Shown here one piece after another: positions 1 through 7,091 of a DNA stretch of 14,571 nucleotides. How positions within the stretch are numbered: position 1 is the first letter of the stretch; each line of letters begins with the position of its first letter. The stretch covers positions 1 to 14,571 of the forward strand of contig DBMO01000017.1 of the NCBI GenBank assembly GCA_002298995.1, given 5' to 3'. This DNA is from Desulfarculales bacterium UBA696. GTDB taxonomy: Bacteria > Desulfobacterota > Syntrophobacteria > Syntrophobacterales > Syntrophobacteraceae. The translations under genes were made by a program, and so were the position numbers. The notes below the pieces were generated by a model. The model made no database searches. It had not been told where the DNA came from and was given only the letters and a program-made list of their open reading frames with translations.

Positions 1-14
1 TTCCATAATACAAG

Positions 15-41
15 GATGGGTGGAGCGGAGTGGAACCCATC
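15..41. repeat. Dispersed palindromic (REP-like) repeat, left copy
   Basis: A short hairpin with arms GATGGGT (15-21) and ACCCATC (35-41) around a G-rich centre. The reverse complement of its right part matches the sequence that starts at 14553, at the other end of the window, with one difference over about 19 bases. Palindromes of this GATGGGTT...CGCTC...ACCCATC type occur as multicopy intergenic elements in many bacteria, some mobilised by RAYT-type transposases. No such transposase is in the window. The repeat lies outside the genes, upstream of the transporter operon. Confidence 0.6.
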
Positions 42-73
42 GGTTTTTAGGCGCAACTAAATTAGTATCAGGT

Positions 74-115
74 GGTAATTGTCTGTGCCGGTCTCGATTG
101 GCGCAGACAATTACC
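74..115. promoter_or_regulatory. 16-bp near-perfect inverted repeat upstream of the transporter operon
   Basis: Arms 74-89 (GGTAATTGTCTGTGCC) and 100-115 (GGCGCAGACAATTACC) are inverted copies with one mismatch, separated by 10 bases. It lies 50 bases upstream of the chosen permease start at 166. No T-run follows, so it is not a standard intrinsic terminator. It could be an operator for a dimeric or tetrameric regulator (the GntR-family gene at 3638 is the obvious local candidate) or an RNA hairpin in the leader. The assignment to a regulator is inference; the symmetry is seen directly. If the first permease gene used the TTG at 79, this element would be inside the coding region, which argues against that start. 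Confidence 0.55.
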
Positions 116-165
116 CGGCTATCCCGGAAGATACACCAGAACATCATATTTTCGAAAGACAACAG

Positions 166-1056
166 ATGCTAAGCACACTTTCTTCGTACATCTTCAATGC
201 CCTGCCAATGGTGTCCTACATCATCATGCTGTCGTTTTCCCTGAATTTCATTCTGTATATCTCCGGTCGAGTGTCGCTCACATTCGCCGGAATATACCTG
301 GTGGGAGCATACGTAACAGCCTCACTGGGCACATATTTTATAGGGAGTAATTTCTCCATCCCGCCTTTTCTCGCCGTCTTGCTTGTCGTAAGCCTGCTTG
401 GGGCAGCAATATCCATAACCGTGTATGTCACATTCGAACGTTTCCTGAAAACCGACGTGCACCGGATGATAGCAACTTCTTCATTACTGCTGGTCTTTAG
501 CGGCATAATCAAACTCAAATGGGGAACTACTCCCGTAACCTATTCAGCTCCTTTCTTGAAAATGGGCATCAGCCAGGTGCTCGGGAACATCGTCCCGAAC
601 TACTACTTTTTCATGTTTGGGTTTTCACTGGTGCTGATGGTTGCGCTTGCATTCTTCCTCTACAGGACCTCCTGGGGGCTGCGATTTCGTGCAACCTCGC
701 TTGATGGCGACAGGACCATGGCCCAGGCGTGTGGCGTCAACCAGAATATCGTTACCGCTATCACCTTTGCGATTTCGGGGATGCTGGCAGCCATGGCGGG
801 AGGTCTCTACGCCCCCATAGCGGGAGCTTCTTACGGCATCGAGGGCAACGCCCTTCTCCTGGCGGCACTGACCATAATAGTGGGAGGGGTCGGCAGCATT
901 GGGGGAGCGGTATTGACCGCTTTTATCATAGGGATCGCCAGAGTAATCACAGCCGTCGAAATGCCGCTATTCGAGCTGGCTATTCCATTCATTATCGCGT
1001 CCGTGACGCTGGTGATCTGGCCGTTCGGAATATGGGGCAAGGAATTCAAACACTAA
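166..1056 (+). CDS. livH: Branched-chain-type ABC transporter permease (LivH-like)
   Basis: Inner-membrane permease of the Liv/HAAT importer family, 296 aa, made of hydrophobic helices throughout. The LivH-like N-terminal region (roughly residues 24-49, FSLNFILYISG...GAYV) corresponds to the family's first helices. The cytoplasmic coupling loop is visible as GLRFRATSLDGDRTMAQACGV followed by an AISGMLAAMAGG helix. Length is normal for LivH (about 290-310). The ATG at 166 is chosen because the frame upstream to TTG 79 encodes a charged, non-membrane stretch unlike the family and overlaps an inverted repeat; the ribosome-binding site is weak (AAAG). The gene for LivM follows 20 bp downstream. 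The imported solute cannot be read from the permease: this family carries branched-chain amino acids, urea, amides, aromatic acids and other small organics. Context suggests a methylated compound (inference). Confidence 0.88.
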   Translation: MLSTLSSYIFNALPMVSYIIMLSFSLNFILYISGRVSLTFAGIYLVGAYVTASLGTYFIGSNFSIPPFLAVLLVVSLLGAAISITVYVTFERFLKTDVHRMIATSSLLLVFSGIIKLKWGTTPVTYSAPFLKMGISQVLGNIVPNYYFFMFGFSLVLMVALAFFLYRTSWGLRFRATSLDGDRTMAQACGVNQNIVTAITFAISGMLAAMAGGLYAPIAGASYGIEGNALLLAALTIIVGGVGSIGGAVLTAFIIGIARVITAVEMPLFELAIPFIIASVTLVIWPFGIWGKEFKH

Positions 1057-1076
1057 AACAAGAGCAAAGCCGACAG

Positions 1077-2057
1077 ATGAACACTGCAGTCACCATGACC
1101 GTTCCGTCCCTTGGCAGAAGAACGTTGATAACAACACTGATTTTCACGGCCGTGGTCGTGATAATCCCCTTTTTCATAAGCGGCTATCAACGAACATTGA
1201 TACAGAAAGGTTTATTATGGATTCCCGCGGTCTTTGGGGTCTATATCCTCTACAGCCTTTTGCGCCAGGTTCATTTCGGCCAATCGATTTTTATCGGCAT
1301 AGGCAGCTACATTACTGCTTTCATGGCAGGAAAGTACTCTGTCACGAATGAACTCATGATACTGCTGCCAATAGCCCTGATGGTCAGCATAGTTGTCGCC
1401 TATGTGCTCGGAATATTTATCATGAAGAGAACGGGCTTTTACTTTGCCGTGATGGGTATAGCCGTGACAATGGTGTTCTGGTCAATTGTTTACAAGGCCA
1501 GGGGAATAACAGGCGGCAGTGACGGCATATCGCATATAAAGAACCCAAGCTTGTTTACGATACCACTGAGCGACATGGGTCTCTATTACTTTTGCCTTAT
1601 CGTCTCGGTATGCATAATCCTGCTCATGCTGCGCATCCTCAACTCATCTTTTTCCCTCCAGCTAAGGGCAATTGCCGGAGACCTGGAAAAGGCGGAATCA
1701 ATAGGGATTCCGGTCAAGAGAATGCAGAGACTGGCCTTCACCATCGCGGGAGCAAGTGCCGGAATAACCGGAGTCCTTCTCGCATTCTCCTACAATTATG
1801 TGAGCCCATCGGTATTCGAGTGGGGATACGGAGCCAACTTCGTTCAGTCGGCAATTATCGGAGGGGTAACTTCCGTCGCGGGCCCGATCGTCGGGGCCTT
1901 TGGTTTCATAAACCTGGAGTTCTTCATATCTACCTGGTTCGCAAACCTTTGGGAAATCATCATCGGATTGACGATAGCCATCATTGTCGTGACCGTGGGG
2001 GAAAAAGGGGTCACCGGCATTGCGCAGGCATTATTCAGCAAAATCAGAGGCAACTAA
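1077..2057 (+). CDS. livM: Branched-chain-type ABC transporter permease (LivM-like)
   Basis: Second permease of the importer, 326 aa. A short polar N-terminus is followed by multiple hydrophobic segments. The LivM hallmark near residues 66-78 (HFGQSIFIGIGSY, equivalent to the family's GxxSxGHAAFFGIGAY) is clear, as is the coupling loop SLQLRAIAGDLEKAESIGIPV followed by the FTIAGASAGITGVLLA helix. The reading frame is open upstream into the previous gene, but ATG 1077 lies after the LivH stop and gives a normal LivM length. It forms a heterodimeric channel with the preceding LivH-like protein. The ATPase gene follows after 25 bp. Substrate is unknown. Confidence 0.88.
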   Translation: MNTAVTMTVPSLGRRTLITTLIFTAVVVIIPFFISGYQRTLIQKGLLWIPAVFGVYILYSLLRQVHFGQSIFIGIGSYITAFMAGKYSVTNELMILLPIALMVSIVVAYVLGIFIMKRTGFYFAVMGIAVTMVFWSIVYKARGITGGSDGISHIKNPSLFTIPLSDMGLYYFCLIVSVCIILLMLRILNSSFSLQLRAIAGDLEKAESIGIPVKRMQRLAFTIAGASAGITGVLLAFSYNYVSPSVFEWGYGANFVQSAIIGGVTSVAGPIVGAFGFINLEFFISTWFANLWEIIIGLTIAIIVVTVGEKGVTGIAQALFSKIRGN

Positions 2058-2082
2058 AAACCCGCGAGAAAGCACCTATAGC

Positions 2083-2853
2083 ATGTCAAACAACGAACAG
2101 AAGCCATTTTTGATTACGGCGGACAAGCTGAGAAAGTACTACGGGGAAGTTAAACCCGTTAATGACATTTCTCTGGAGATTGCCCAGGGACAAGTGCTCA
2201 CGCTGGTGGGCGCAAATGGAGCGGGCAAGACAACTTTATTGAACCTGCTCACGGGGTTGATAATGCCGGACCGGGGAGAAATCAGGCTCCTGGGCGAGAA
2301 GATCACCGGAGTCCCACCCGATCAAAGGGCTAAACGAGGGATAGTCAAGACTTTTCAGCTGGAACACGTATTCGATGAGATGACTGTCTTCGATAACATA
2401 AGAACTGCCTGCTTTTCTGCCGCGGGGAAACATTACTCGCTGTTCAAAGCTCTCGATGACGAGAAAGAAATCAATGAAAGAACGGATCAGCTAATAGAAC
2501 TGTTCGATCTTGCAGGCGTAAAGCATGCTTTTGTCAAGAACTTGGGACACGGGTATAAGAAAGTCATCGACATTGCGATGTGCTTTGCAATGAAGCCAAA
2601 GATATTGCTGGTGGATGAACCTACAAGCGGCGTAGGCGAAGAAGAAAAGTACAAGATCATGGATCTTTTGATGAATCAGATAGAGGCGAACAACCTCGCG
2701 GCAATAATCGTGGAACATGATCTCCATCTCGTGAAGGAACTGTCAAAAGAGACGGTTGTGATGTGTGATGGGGAGTTCATAGCCAGAGGGACCCCGGAGC
2801 ATGTGTTCAGCCAGGAAAAGGTCGTTGAGGTCCTCGTCGGGAAAGGATTCTAA
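2083..2853 (+). CDS. livG: ABC transporter ATP-binding protein (LivG-like)
   Basis: Cytoplasmic ATPase, 256 aa, driving the importer. Walker A is GANGAGKT (residues 43-50), Walker B ILLVDEPTSGV (D178, E179), and the H-loop histidine H212 sits in IIVEHDLHLV. The LivG-type C-terminal tail (EFIARGTPEHVFSQEKVVEVLVG) is present. The signature region reads LGHGYKKVIDIAMCF instead of the family's LS.G..RR.EIA, so the usual serine and the glutamine/arginine positions differ. ATG 2083 is preferred because upstream codons overlap the end of LivM and are not LivG-like. The next ATPase starts immediately after this stop, so the two are likely translationally coupled. Confidence 0.88.
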   Translation: MSNNEQKPFLITADKLRKYYGEVKPVNDISLEIAQGQVLTLVGANGAGKTTLLNLLTGLIMPDRGEIRLLGEKITGVPPDQRAKRGIVKTFQLEHVFDEMTVFDNIRTACFSAAGKHYSLFKALDDEKEINERTDQLIELFDLAGVKHAFVKNLGHGYKKVIDIAMCFAMKPKILLVDEPTSGVGEEEKYKIMDLLMNQIEANNLAAIIVEHDLHLVKELSKETVVMCDGEFIARGTPEHVFSQEKVVEVLVGKGF

Positions 2854-3540
2854 TTGCTTGAAATAGATAAACTGACGGTTTTTTACGGGACCGAAAAAGC
2901 TGTGAATGAACTTTCCTTGAAAGTTTCGGGTGAAGTCCTCTGCCTGTGCGGGCGGAACGGCGCCGGCAAATCCACCGTGCTCAGAGCAGTTGCGGGGCTG
3001 GTCGAAGTAGATTCCGGTCAAATTTCGCTGCATGGGCAAAGTGTAATGACCATACCCCTTCACAAACGGCTGGAGAGTGGTATCGGCTACGTTCCCGAGG
3101 ACAGGAAGCTCTTTAAGGAGATGACGGTCAGGGAAAATATAGAAGTAGCAAGAATCGGCGTAAAAGCCTCCGGAAGACAGGAAATGGATATCGATGAATT
3201 GCTGCCGGAACTGGCTTCGCTCTACAACAGGAAGAGCAAACTGTTGAGCGGAGGGCAGCAGAAATTAGTCAGTATTGCCAGAGCTATTGTCACCTCTCCG
3301 GGAGTCTTGTTATTCGACGAATTGCTGGAAGGACTCGCAAGGTCGATGATGATCAAAATCTCCGACATTGTGAAGAAAATAAAGGAAGAGGGAAAAGACA
3401 TTCTATGCGCTGAATCGAGTCTCGATAAGGCCGGCATGTATGCAGACAGAATAATCTGGCTGGAAAAGGGGCGAATCGTCGCAACAGGGACCCCCGCCGA
3501 AATCAAGAGACAAATAACTGATGCCATCAGAGCGAAGTAA
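2854..3540 (+). CDS. livF: ABC transporter ATP-binding protein (LivF-like), TTG start
   Basis: Second ATPase of the importer, 228 aa (family about 230-240). Walker A is GRNGAGKS (33-40), the signature LSGGQ is at 131-135, and Walker B is VLLFDE (D155, E156). The motif after Walker B is DELLEGLA, where the family normally has DEPxxGLA, so the proline is missing. The switch region reads CAESSLDKAG, without a histidine; LivF proteins often have Q here (VEQN), so loss of His alone is not remarkable. The TTG start at 2854 directly abuts the stop of the preceding gene, and GGGAAAGGA just upstream serves as ribosome-binding site. Conserved sequence (LEIDKLTVFYG) begins at once, so no later start is reasonable. 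Likely coupled to LivG at translation. Confidence 0.86.
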   Translation: MLEIDKLTVFYGTEKAVNELSLKVSGEVLCLCGRNGAGKSTVLRAVAGLVEVDSGQISLHGQSVMTIPLHKRLESGIGYVPEDRKLFKEMTVRENIEVARIGVKASGRQEMDIDELLPELASLYNRKSKLLSGGQQKLVSIARAIVTSPGVLLFDELLEGLARSMMIKISDIVKKIKEEGKDILCAESSLDKAGMYADRIIWLEKGRIVATGTPAEIKRQITDAIRAK

Positions 3541-3541
3541 T

Positions 3542-3576
3542 CTGCATCACAAATCCTGGCTGCCGTGATGCAGGAT
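3542..3576. promoter_or_regulatory. Overlapping, mutually exclusive inverted repeats between livF and the regulator gene
   Basis: CTGCATCAC (3542-3550) pairs perfectly with GTGATGCAG (3565-3573). Within and overlapping it, ATCCTG (3553-3558) can instead pair with CAGGAT (3571-3576). The two pairings share bases 3571-3573, so they cannot form together. No T-run follows, so this is not a clear intrinsic terminator. It may be an operator, an mRNA-processing hairpin separating transporter from regulator, or chance. Confidence 0.35.
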
Positions 3577-3637
3577 CGGGCCACCTGATCGGAAAGCGAA
3601 ATTGTTGGTAATTGATATCACACACGGAGCGGATCTA

Positions 3638-4435
3638 ATGGAAGTGCCCAGCATCAAAAGAATGAGCGCCGCCGATGAGGCTTTTAAGACTCTGCACGAC
3701 ATGATCACTTCGGGCAGGCTCAAACAGGGTGACAAACTGCCTTCTCAGGACAGGCTGGCCGAGCAGTTCGGGCTCAGCCGGAACACGATTCGCGAAGCGA
3801 TAAACAGATTGACCATGATAGGACTCCTTAGCGCCCGGCAGGGTGTGGGGACGATCATAAATATCAGCAGCCCCTCGGGCTATATAGCTTCACTCTCGGA
3901 CCACCTTCTCCTTCAGCCTTCAACCGTGCGTGAATTCATGGAGGCCAGGGTTATCATAGAGATGTCCACGGTTCGCCTCGCTGTAATGAGGGCGGATGAG
4001 ACGGCCCTGGCTGAGCTTGAAGAAAACGTGCGAAAACAGAAAGAAGCTATCAGGACCGGCAATGTGGAAGAATTCATAAAGCACGACGTCGAATTTCATT
4101 TCTCTCTTGCCAGGGCTAGCGGAAATAAAGTGCTGGTGCAGTTCCTGGGCGCCGTCACCGATCTTATGAGAAGGTTCATCGAAGAGGTTTGCCTCCTGCC
4201 GCGCGCCACGCGCAATGCGGTCTCCTTTCACAGGGACATTCTCAAATTCATCCGCGCCAGAGACGCCGATGCCGCTGAGCGCAAGCTGATAGAGCACCTT
4301 ACCGATGTTGTGAAAAACATTGAGAAGAGCACCGGCAGAGAACTAGGGACGACCTTCTATTTCATGGCCGGCAAGAAGCACCGGGAGGAAGATTCGTGCG
4401 TGGAAACGGCGAAAAATAACGGAAAGCCAGCCTAG
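3638..4435 (+). CDS. GntR-family transcriptional regulator, FadR/FCD subfamily
   Basis: DNA-binding regulator of 265 aa. The N-terminal winged helix-turn-helix spans about residues 12-76, with the classic LPSQDRLAEQFGLSRNTIREAINRL recognition segment and RQGVGT wing. The C-terminal FCD ligand-binding domain (about 95-230) shows the metal/ligand residues D150, H154 (HDVEFHFSLA), H198 and H220. A charged tail of about 35 residues follows. ATG 3638 has a GGAG at good spacing; a TTG at 3602 is in frame but has weaker support. FCD regulators commonly bind organic acids and repress or activate adjacent catabolic operons. It lies between the importer genes and the methyltransferase genes, all on the same strand, and so probably controls one or both (inference). 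The sequence TGGTAATTG at 3606-3614 is shared with the left arm of the inverted repeat at 74-115. Confidence 0.88.
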   Translation: MEVPSIKRMSAADEAFKTLHDMITSGRLKQGDKLPSQDRLAEQFGLSRNTIREAINRLTMIGLLSARQGVGTIINISSPSGYIASLSDHLLLQPSTVREFMEARVIIEMSTVRLAVMRADETALAELEENVRKQKEAIRTGNVEEFIKHDVEFHFSLARASGNKVLVQFLGAVTDLMRRFIEEVCLLPRATRNAVSFHRDILKFIRARDADAAERKLIEHLTDVVKNIEKSTGRELGTTFYFMAGKKHREEDSCVETAKNNGKPA

Positions 4436-4488
4436 ATTCCAAATTCCGATTCGAGCTGCTGCCTAAAACGCTAAGCTGGGAGTATCAA

Positions 4489-5130
4489 ATGAGCGAAATA
4501 ATAGAACAGATTAAAAGTATAGTTGTGGCCGGAAAGCACAAAGAAATCGAAAAAATTGTCAAAGCGGGACTCGATGCGAATATAGACCCCGGCGCCATTA
4601 TCAACGACGGCCTTATAGCGGCCATGGACATAGTGGGAAAGAAGTTCGGCTCGGGTGAAATCTACGTCCCGGAGATGCTCGTTGCCGCCGCAACCATGAA
4701 GAAGGGCCTCGAAATAATCAAGCCACTGCTAACTGGGGATGCCTCCCAGCCCAAAGGGACCATACTGATGGGCACGGTCAAGGGCGATCTTCACGACATC
4801 GGGAAAAACCTGGTCATCATGATGCTCGAGGGCGCCGGATTCAAAGTGGTGGACCTCGGTGTCGACCTAAGCGTCGACAAGGTTGTCGAAAAGGTGCGCG
4901 AGATCAAACCTGATTTGCTGGGCCTCTCCGCCCTGCTCACCACAACAATGCCCGAGATGCAGAAGGTAATAGTCATGATCCGGGAGCAGGGATTGAGAGA
5001 CAGCGTAAAGATCATGGTCGGCGGTGCGCCGGTGGATTCCAGGTTCGCCGAAAAAATAGGCGCGGACGGTTACGGCAAAGACGCGGCCGACGCAGTGCAG
5101 CTGGCAAAAAAGCTGATTGGGATCAACTGA
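4489..5130 (+). CDS. Corrinoid (B12-binding) protein of a methyltransferase system
   Basis: Soluble methyl carrier of 213 aa, the usual size for MtbC/MttC/MtvC-type corrinoid proteins. A helical cap domain (about residues 1-85, EIYVPEMLVAAATMKKGLE) precedes the Rossmann-like B12 domain (about 88-213). The cobalt-coordinating motif DxHxxG is D100-L-H102-D-I-G105, with H102 the predicted lower axial ligand. The SALLTTTMPEM segment (S147 on), GGAPV (178-182) and GADGYGKDA (191-199) match the nucleotide-loop binding features. GGGAG lies 6 bases before the ATG. It should shuttle a methyl group between a substrate-specific methyltransferase and the methyl-THF enzyme encoded downstream. The exact substrate subgroup cannot be told from this sequence. 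Confidence 0.95.
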   Translation: MSEIIEQIKSIVVAGKHKEIEKIVKAGLDANIDPGAIINDGLIAAMDIVGKKFGSGEIYVPEMLVAAATMKKGLEIIKPLLTGDASQPKGTILMGTVKGDLHDIGKNLVIMMLEGAGFKVVDLGVDLSVDKVVEKVREIKPDLLGLSALLTTTMPEMQKVIVMIREQGLRDSVKIMVGGAPVDSRFAEKIGADGYGKDAADAVQLAKKLIGIN

Positions 5131-5203
5131 TTCCCGGGCGTTCGACTCAAGCTTTTCTCAACTGATTATGAACTCACCACCAAGCTGGATGGGATGATTG
5201 CTC

Positions 5204-6214
5204 ATGAAATCCACACCATACAATCTCGTAATGTCCGCACTCTATAAAGGCAAAAAAGGAGAGCGCCCCCCGGCCGCAAACCCCACATCAATCGTTTGCC
5301 AAGAACTTATGGACCTGACCGGCATCTCCTTTCCGCACGCTCACACAAATGCAAATGCCATGGCTGAGCTTGCGCTGGCGGGGCATGAAATCATAGGCTT
5401 CGACTCGGTCATGCCCGAATACAGCGTACACCAGGAAGCCGCGGCCCTGGGTTGTGAGCTGGACTGGGGCAGCCGCGACAGGATGCCTGACAGCCGGAAT
5501 TTTCCATACGAAGACTTCTCCGACATCAAGGTCCCTGACGATCTTCTCGAAAAACCATCGATGCGCGTCGTACTGGACGCCCTCTCCATACTCAGGCGCC
5601 ACGTGGGGGGCAAGGCGGCCGTAATCGGCAAGGTAATGGGACCGTGGACACTTGCCTACCATATGGCGGGAACTCAGAACTTCCTCCTCCAGGTGGGACT
5701 CGGCGAAAATGAGATGATAACCCGCATGCTTCGCCAGCTCATGCCGGTCACCATGGCATTTGCCAGGGCCCAGTTCGCCGCCGGCGCAGACATAGTGGTC
5801 CTTGCGGACCACGCCACGGGGAACCTCGTCGGAGCTTATCATTACCAGGAGCTTCTGCTCCCAATTCATAAAGAAATGACGGCGCAGATTGAAGGTCCCC
5901 TCATTCTCCACGTCTGCGGCAATTGCATGGACAGATTGGAGCTTTTTGCGGACGCCGGTTTCGACGGGTACCATTTCGAGTGGCAGGTCGACTCCAGAAC
6001 CGCGGTCGAAAAGGTTGGACATCGCCTGGCACTCGTCGGGAACATCAATAATTCCCAGGTGCTCTTCCAGGGAACTCCCGAGGATGTTCGCAAGCAGGTG
6101 CGGTATGCGGTCGAGGCCGGGGTCGATATGATCGCCCCGGAATGCGCCGTCCCCCTTTCGACACCGCTGGAGAACCTCAAGGCGATAGTTGATGCGGTTC
6201 GCGAGGGATACTAG
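5204..6214 (+). CDS. UroD-fold cobalamin methyltransferase (MtaA/CmuA-like)
   Basis: 336 aa, uroporphyrinogen-decarboxylase superfamily, methyltransferase branch. The zinc motif of that branch is visible: H236-x-C238 in LILHVCGNC and C314 in IAPECAVP; zinc would activate a thiol or other nucleophile or acceptor. Other family marks are GFDSVMPEY (65-73), KVMGPWTLA (143-151) and the GNINN turn at 279-283. True UroD enzymes lack the H-x-C/C set. Members act as MT2 (MtaA, MtbA, methylating coenzyme M) or as substrate-demethylating MT1 (CmuA and, as I recall, the vanillate O-demethylase component MtvB). Because a methyl-THF enzyme is encoded next door and nothing else in the operon could be MT1, I infer a demethylating MT1 role. 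ATG 5204 is chosen over TTG 5198. Gap to the corrinoid gene is 73 bp. Confidence 0.88.
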   Translation: MKSTPYNLVMSALYKGKKGERPPAANPTSIVCQELMDLTGISFPHAHTNANAMAELALAGHEIIGFDSVMPEYSVHQEAAALGCELDWGSRDRMPDSRNFPYEDFSDIKVPDDLLEKPSMRVVLDALSILRRHVGGKAAVIGKVMGPWTLAYHMAGTQNFLLQVGLGENEMITRMLRQLMPVTMAFARAQFAAGADIVVLADHATGNLVGAYHYQELLLPIHKEMTAQIEGPLILHVCGNCMDRLELFADAGFDGYHFEWQVDSRTAVEKVGHRLALVGNINNSQVLFQGTPEDVRKQVRYAVEAGVDMIAPECAVPLSTPLENLKAIVDAVREGY

Positions 6215-6277
6215 CGCACCGTTTTCATTTGCAATGAGATATTGAAGCGCGACCGAAGCAAATGGAAGGTGGAAGTA

Positions 6278-7072
6278 ATGCTGATTATCGGCGAGAGGAT
6301 AAATTCAAGCCGGAAGAGCATCGCCGGTGCGATTTCTGCCGGGGACGAGGCATTTATACAAAAGGAAGCGAAGCTGCAGGCTGAAGCGGGTGCGAGCTAT
6401 ATTGACGTGAACGCGGCCGCCTTCGTGGGTGAGGAGATCGAACGACTAAAGTGGGTGATAGGCGCCGTTCAGGAGGTCACAGACCTGCCGCTGTGCATCG
6501 ACAGCCCAGACCCCGGAGCGATCAGGGCGGTTCTGCCCATGGTTAACAAGCCGCCGATGATCAATTCGATCACGCTTGAACCTGATCGCCTGGAGCGTAT
6601 CCTTCCGCTTGTAGTGCAATACAGGGCGAAGGTTGTCGGGCTTTGCCAGTCAGAGGAGATCATGGCCGAGTCCACGGACGCCAAGGTCGAACTCGCGGGC
6701 CGCCTGGTCGAAAAAGTAACGGGGGCCGGAATCCCCCTGGATGATCTCTATATCGACCCACTGGTCTACCCTCTTGGCACCAGTGCGACCTCCGCGCAGT
6801 CCACGCTTGAGGCCATCGAGCGCATAATGAAGGATTTTCCGGGCGTCCATACCACTTGCGGCCTGACCAACGTATCGCACGGCCTTCCAGCCAGAAAACT
6901 GGTGAACCGCACCTTTCTTTCCGCCTGTATCATCCGTGGACTGGACTCGGCAATTATGGACCCTACGGACAAATTGCTCTACGGCGCGCTTAAAGCAGCC
7001 GTCATGATCACCGGCAGAGACGACTTCTGCATGGATTTCATACACGCGTTCCGGGCAGGGCTCATAGAGTAA
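6278..7072 (+). CDS. Methyltetrahydrofolate:corrinoid methyltransferase (AcsE/MtvA-like)
   Basis: 264 aa, TIM-barrel pterin-binding methyltransferase, matching AcsE/MtvA/MtgA length (about 260-270). It opens with the family's LIIGERINSSRKS. Likely pterin-contacting residues are D75 (CIDSPD), N96 (MINSIT), D160 (YIDPLVYPLGT) and N198 in GLTNVSHGLP; spacing closely follows AcsE as I remember it. Expected reaction: transfer of the methyl from the methyl-corrinoid protein to tetrahydrofolate (or the reverse), linking the substrate methyl to one-carbon metabolism. GGAAGG and GGAAG lie just upstream of ATG 6278; an in-frame TTG at 6242 adds 12 charged residues not typical of the family. It sits directly downstream of the UroD-fold gene and 19 bp before the LarA-like gene. 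Confidence 0.93.
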   Translation: MLIIGERINSSRKSIAGAISAGDEAFIQKEAKLQAEAGASYIDVNAAAFVGEEIERLKWVIGAVQEVTDLPLCIDSPDPGAIRAVLPMVNKPPMINSITLEPDRLERILPLVVQYRAKVVGLCQSEEIMAESTDAKVELAGRLVEKVTGAGIPLDDLYIDPLVYPLGTSATSAQSTLEAIERIMKDFPGVHTTCGLTNVSHGLPARKLVNRTFLSACIIRGLDSAIMDPTDKLLYGALKAAVMITGRDDFCMDFIHAFRAGLIE

Positions 7073-7091
7073 ATCAGAAAAGAAGATAACC

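Noticed and set aside
79..165. Upstream in-frame TTG start adding 29 residues to the first permease
   Set aside because: The added residues are polar and unlike the family, and the region contains a 16-bp inverted repeat; ATG 166 gives a normal LivH length.
4436..4488. Possible cobalamin riboswitch ahead of the corrinoid protein gene
   Set aside because: The gap is only 53 bases and contains no B12-box-like sequence or room for the riboswitch fold.
5288..6022. Long open frame on the minus strand (244 codons)
   Set aside because: It is antisense to the UroD-fold methyltransferase, whose zinc motif and length are intact; the antisense product has no recognisable domain.
5204..6214. Uroporphyrinogen decarboxylase of haem synthesis
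   Set aside because: The H-x-C...C zinc set and corrinoid operon context mark the methyltransferase branch; no haem genes are nearby.
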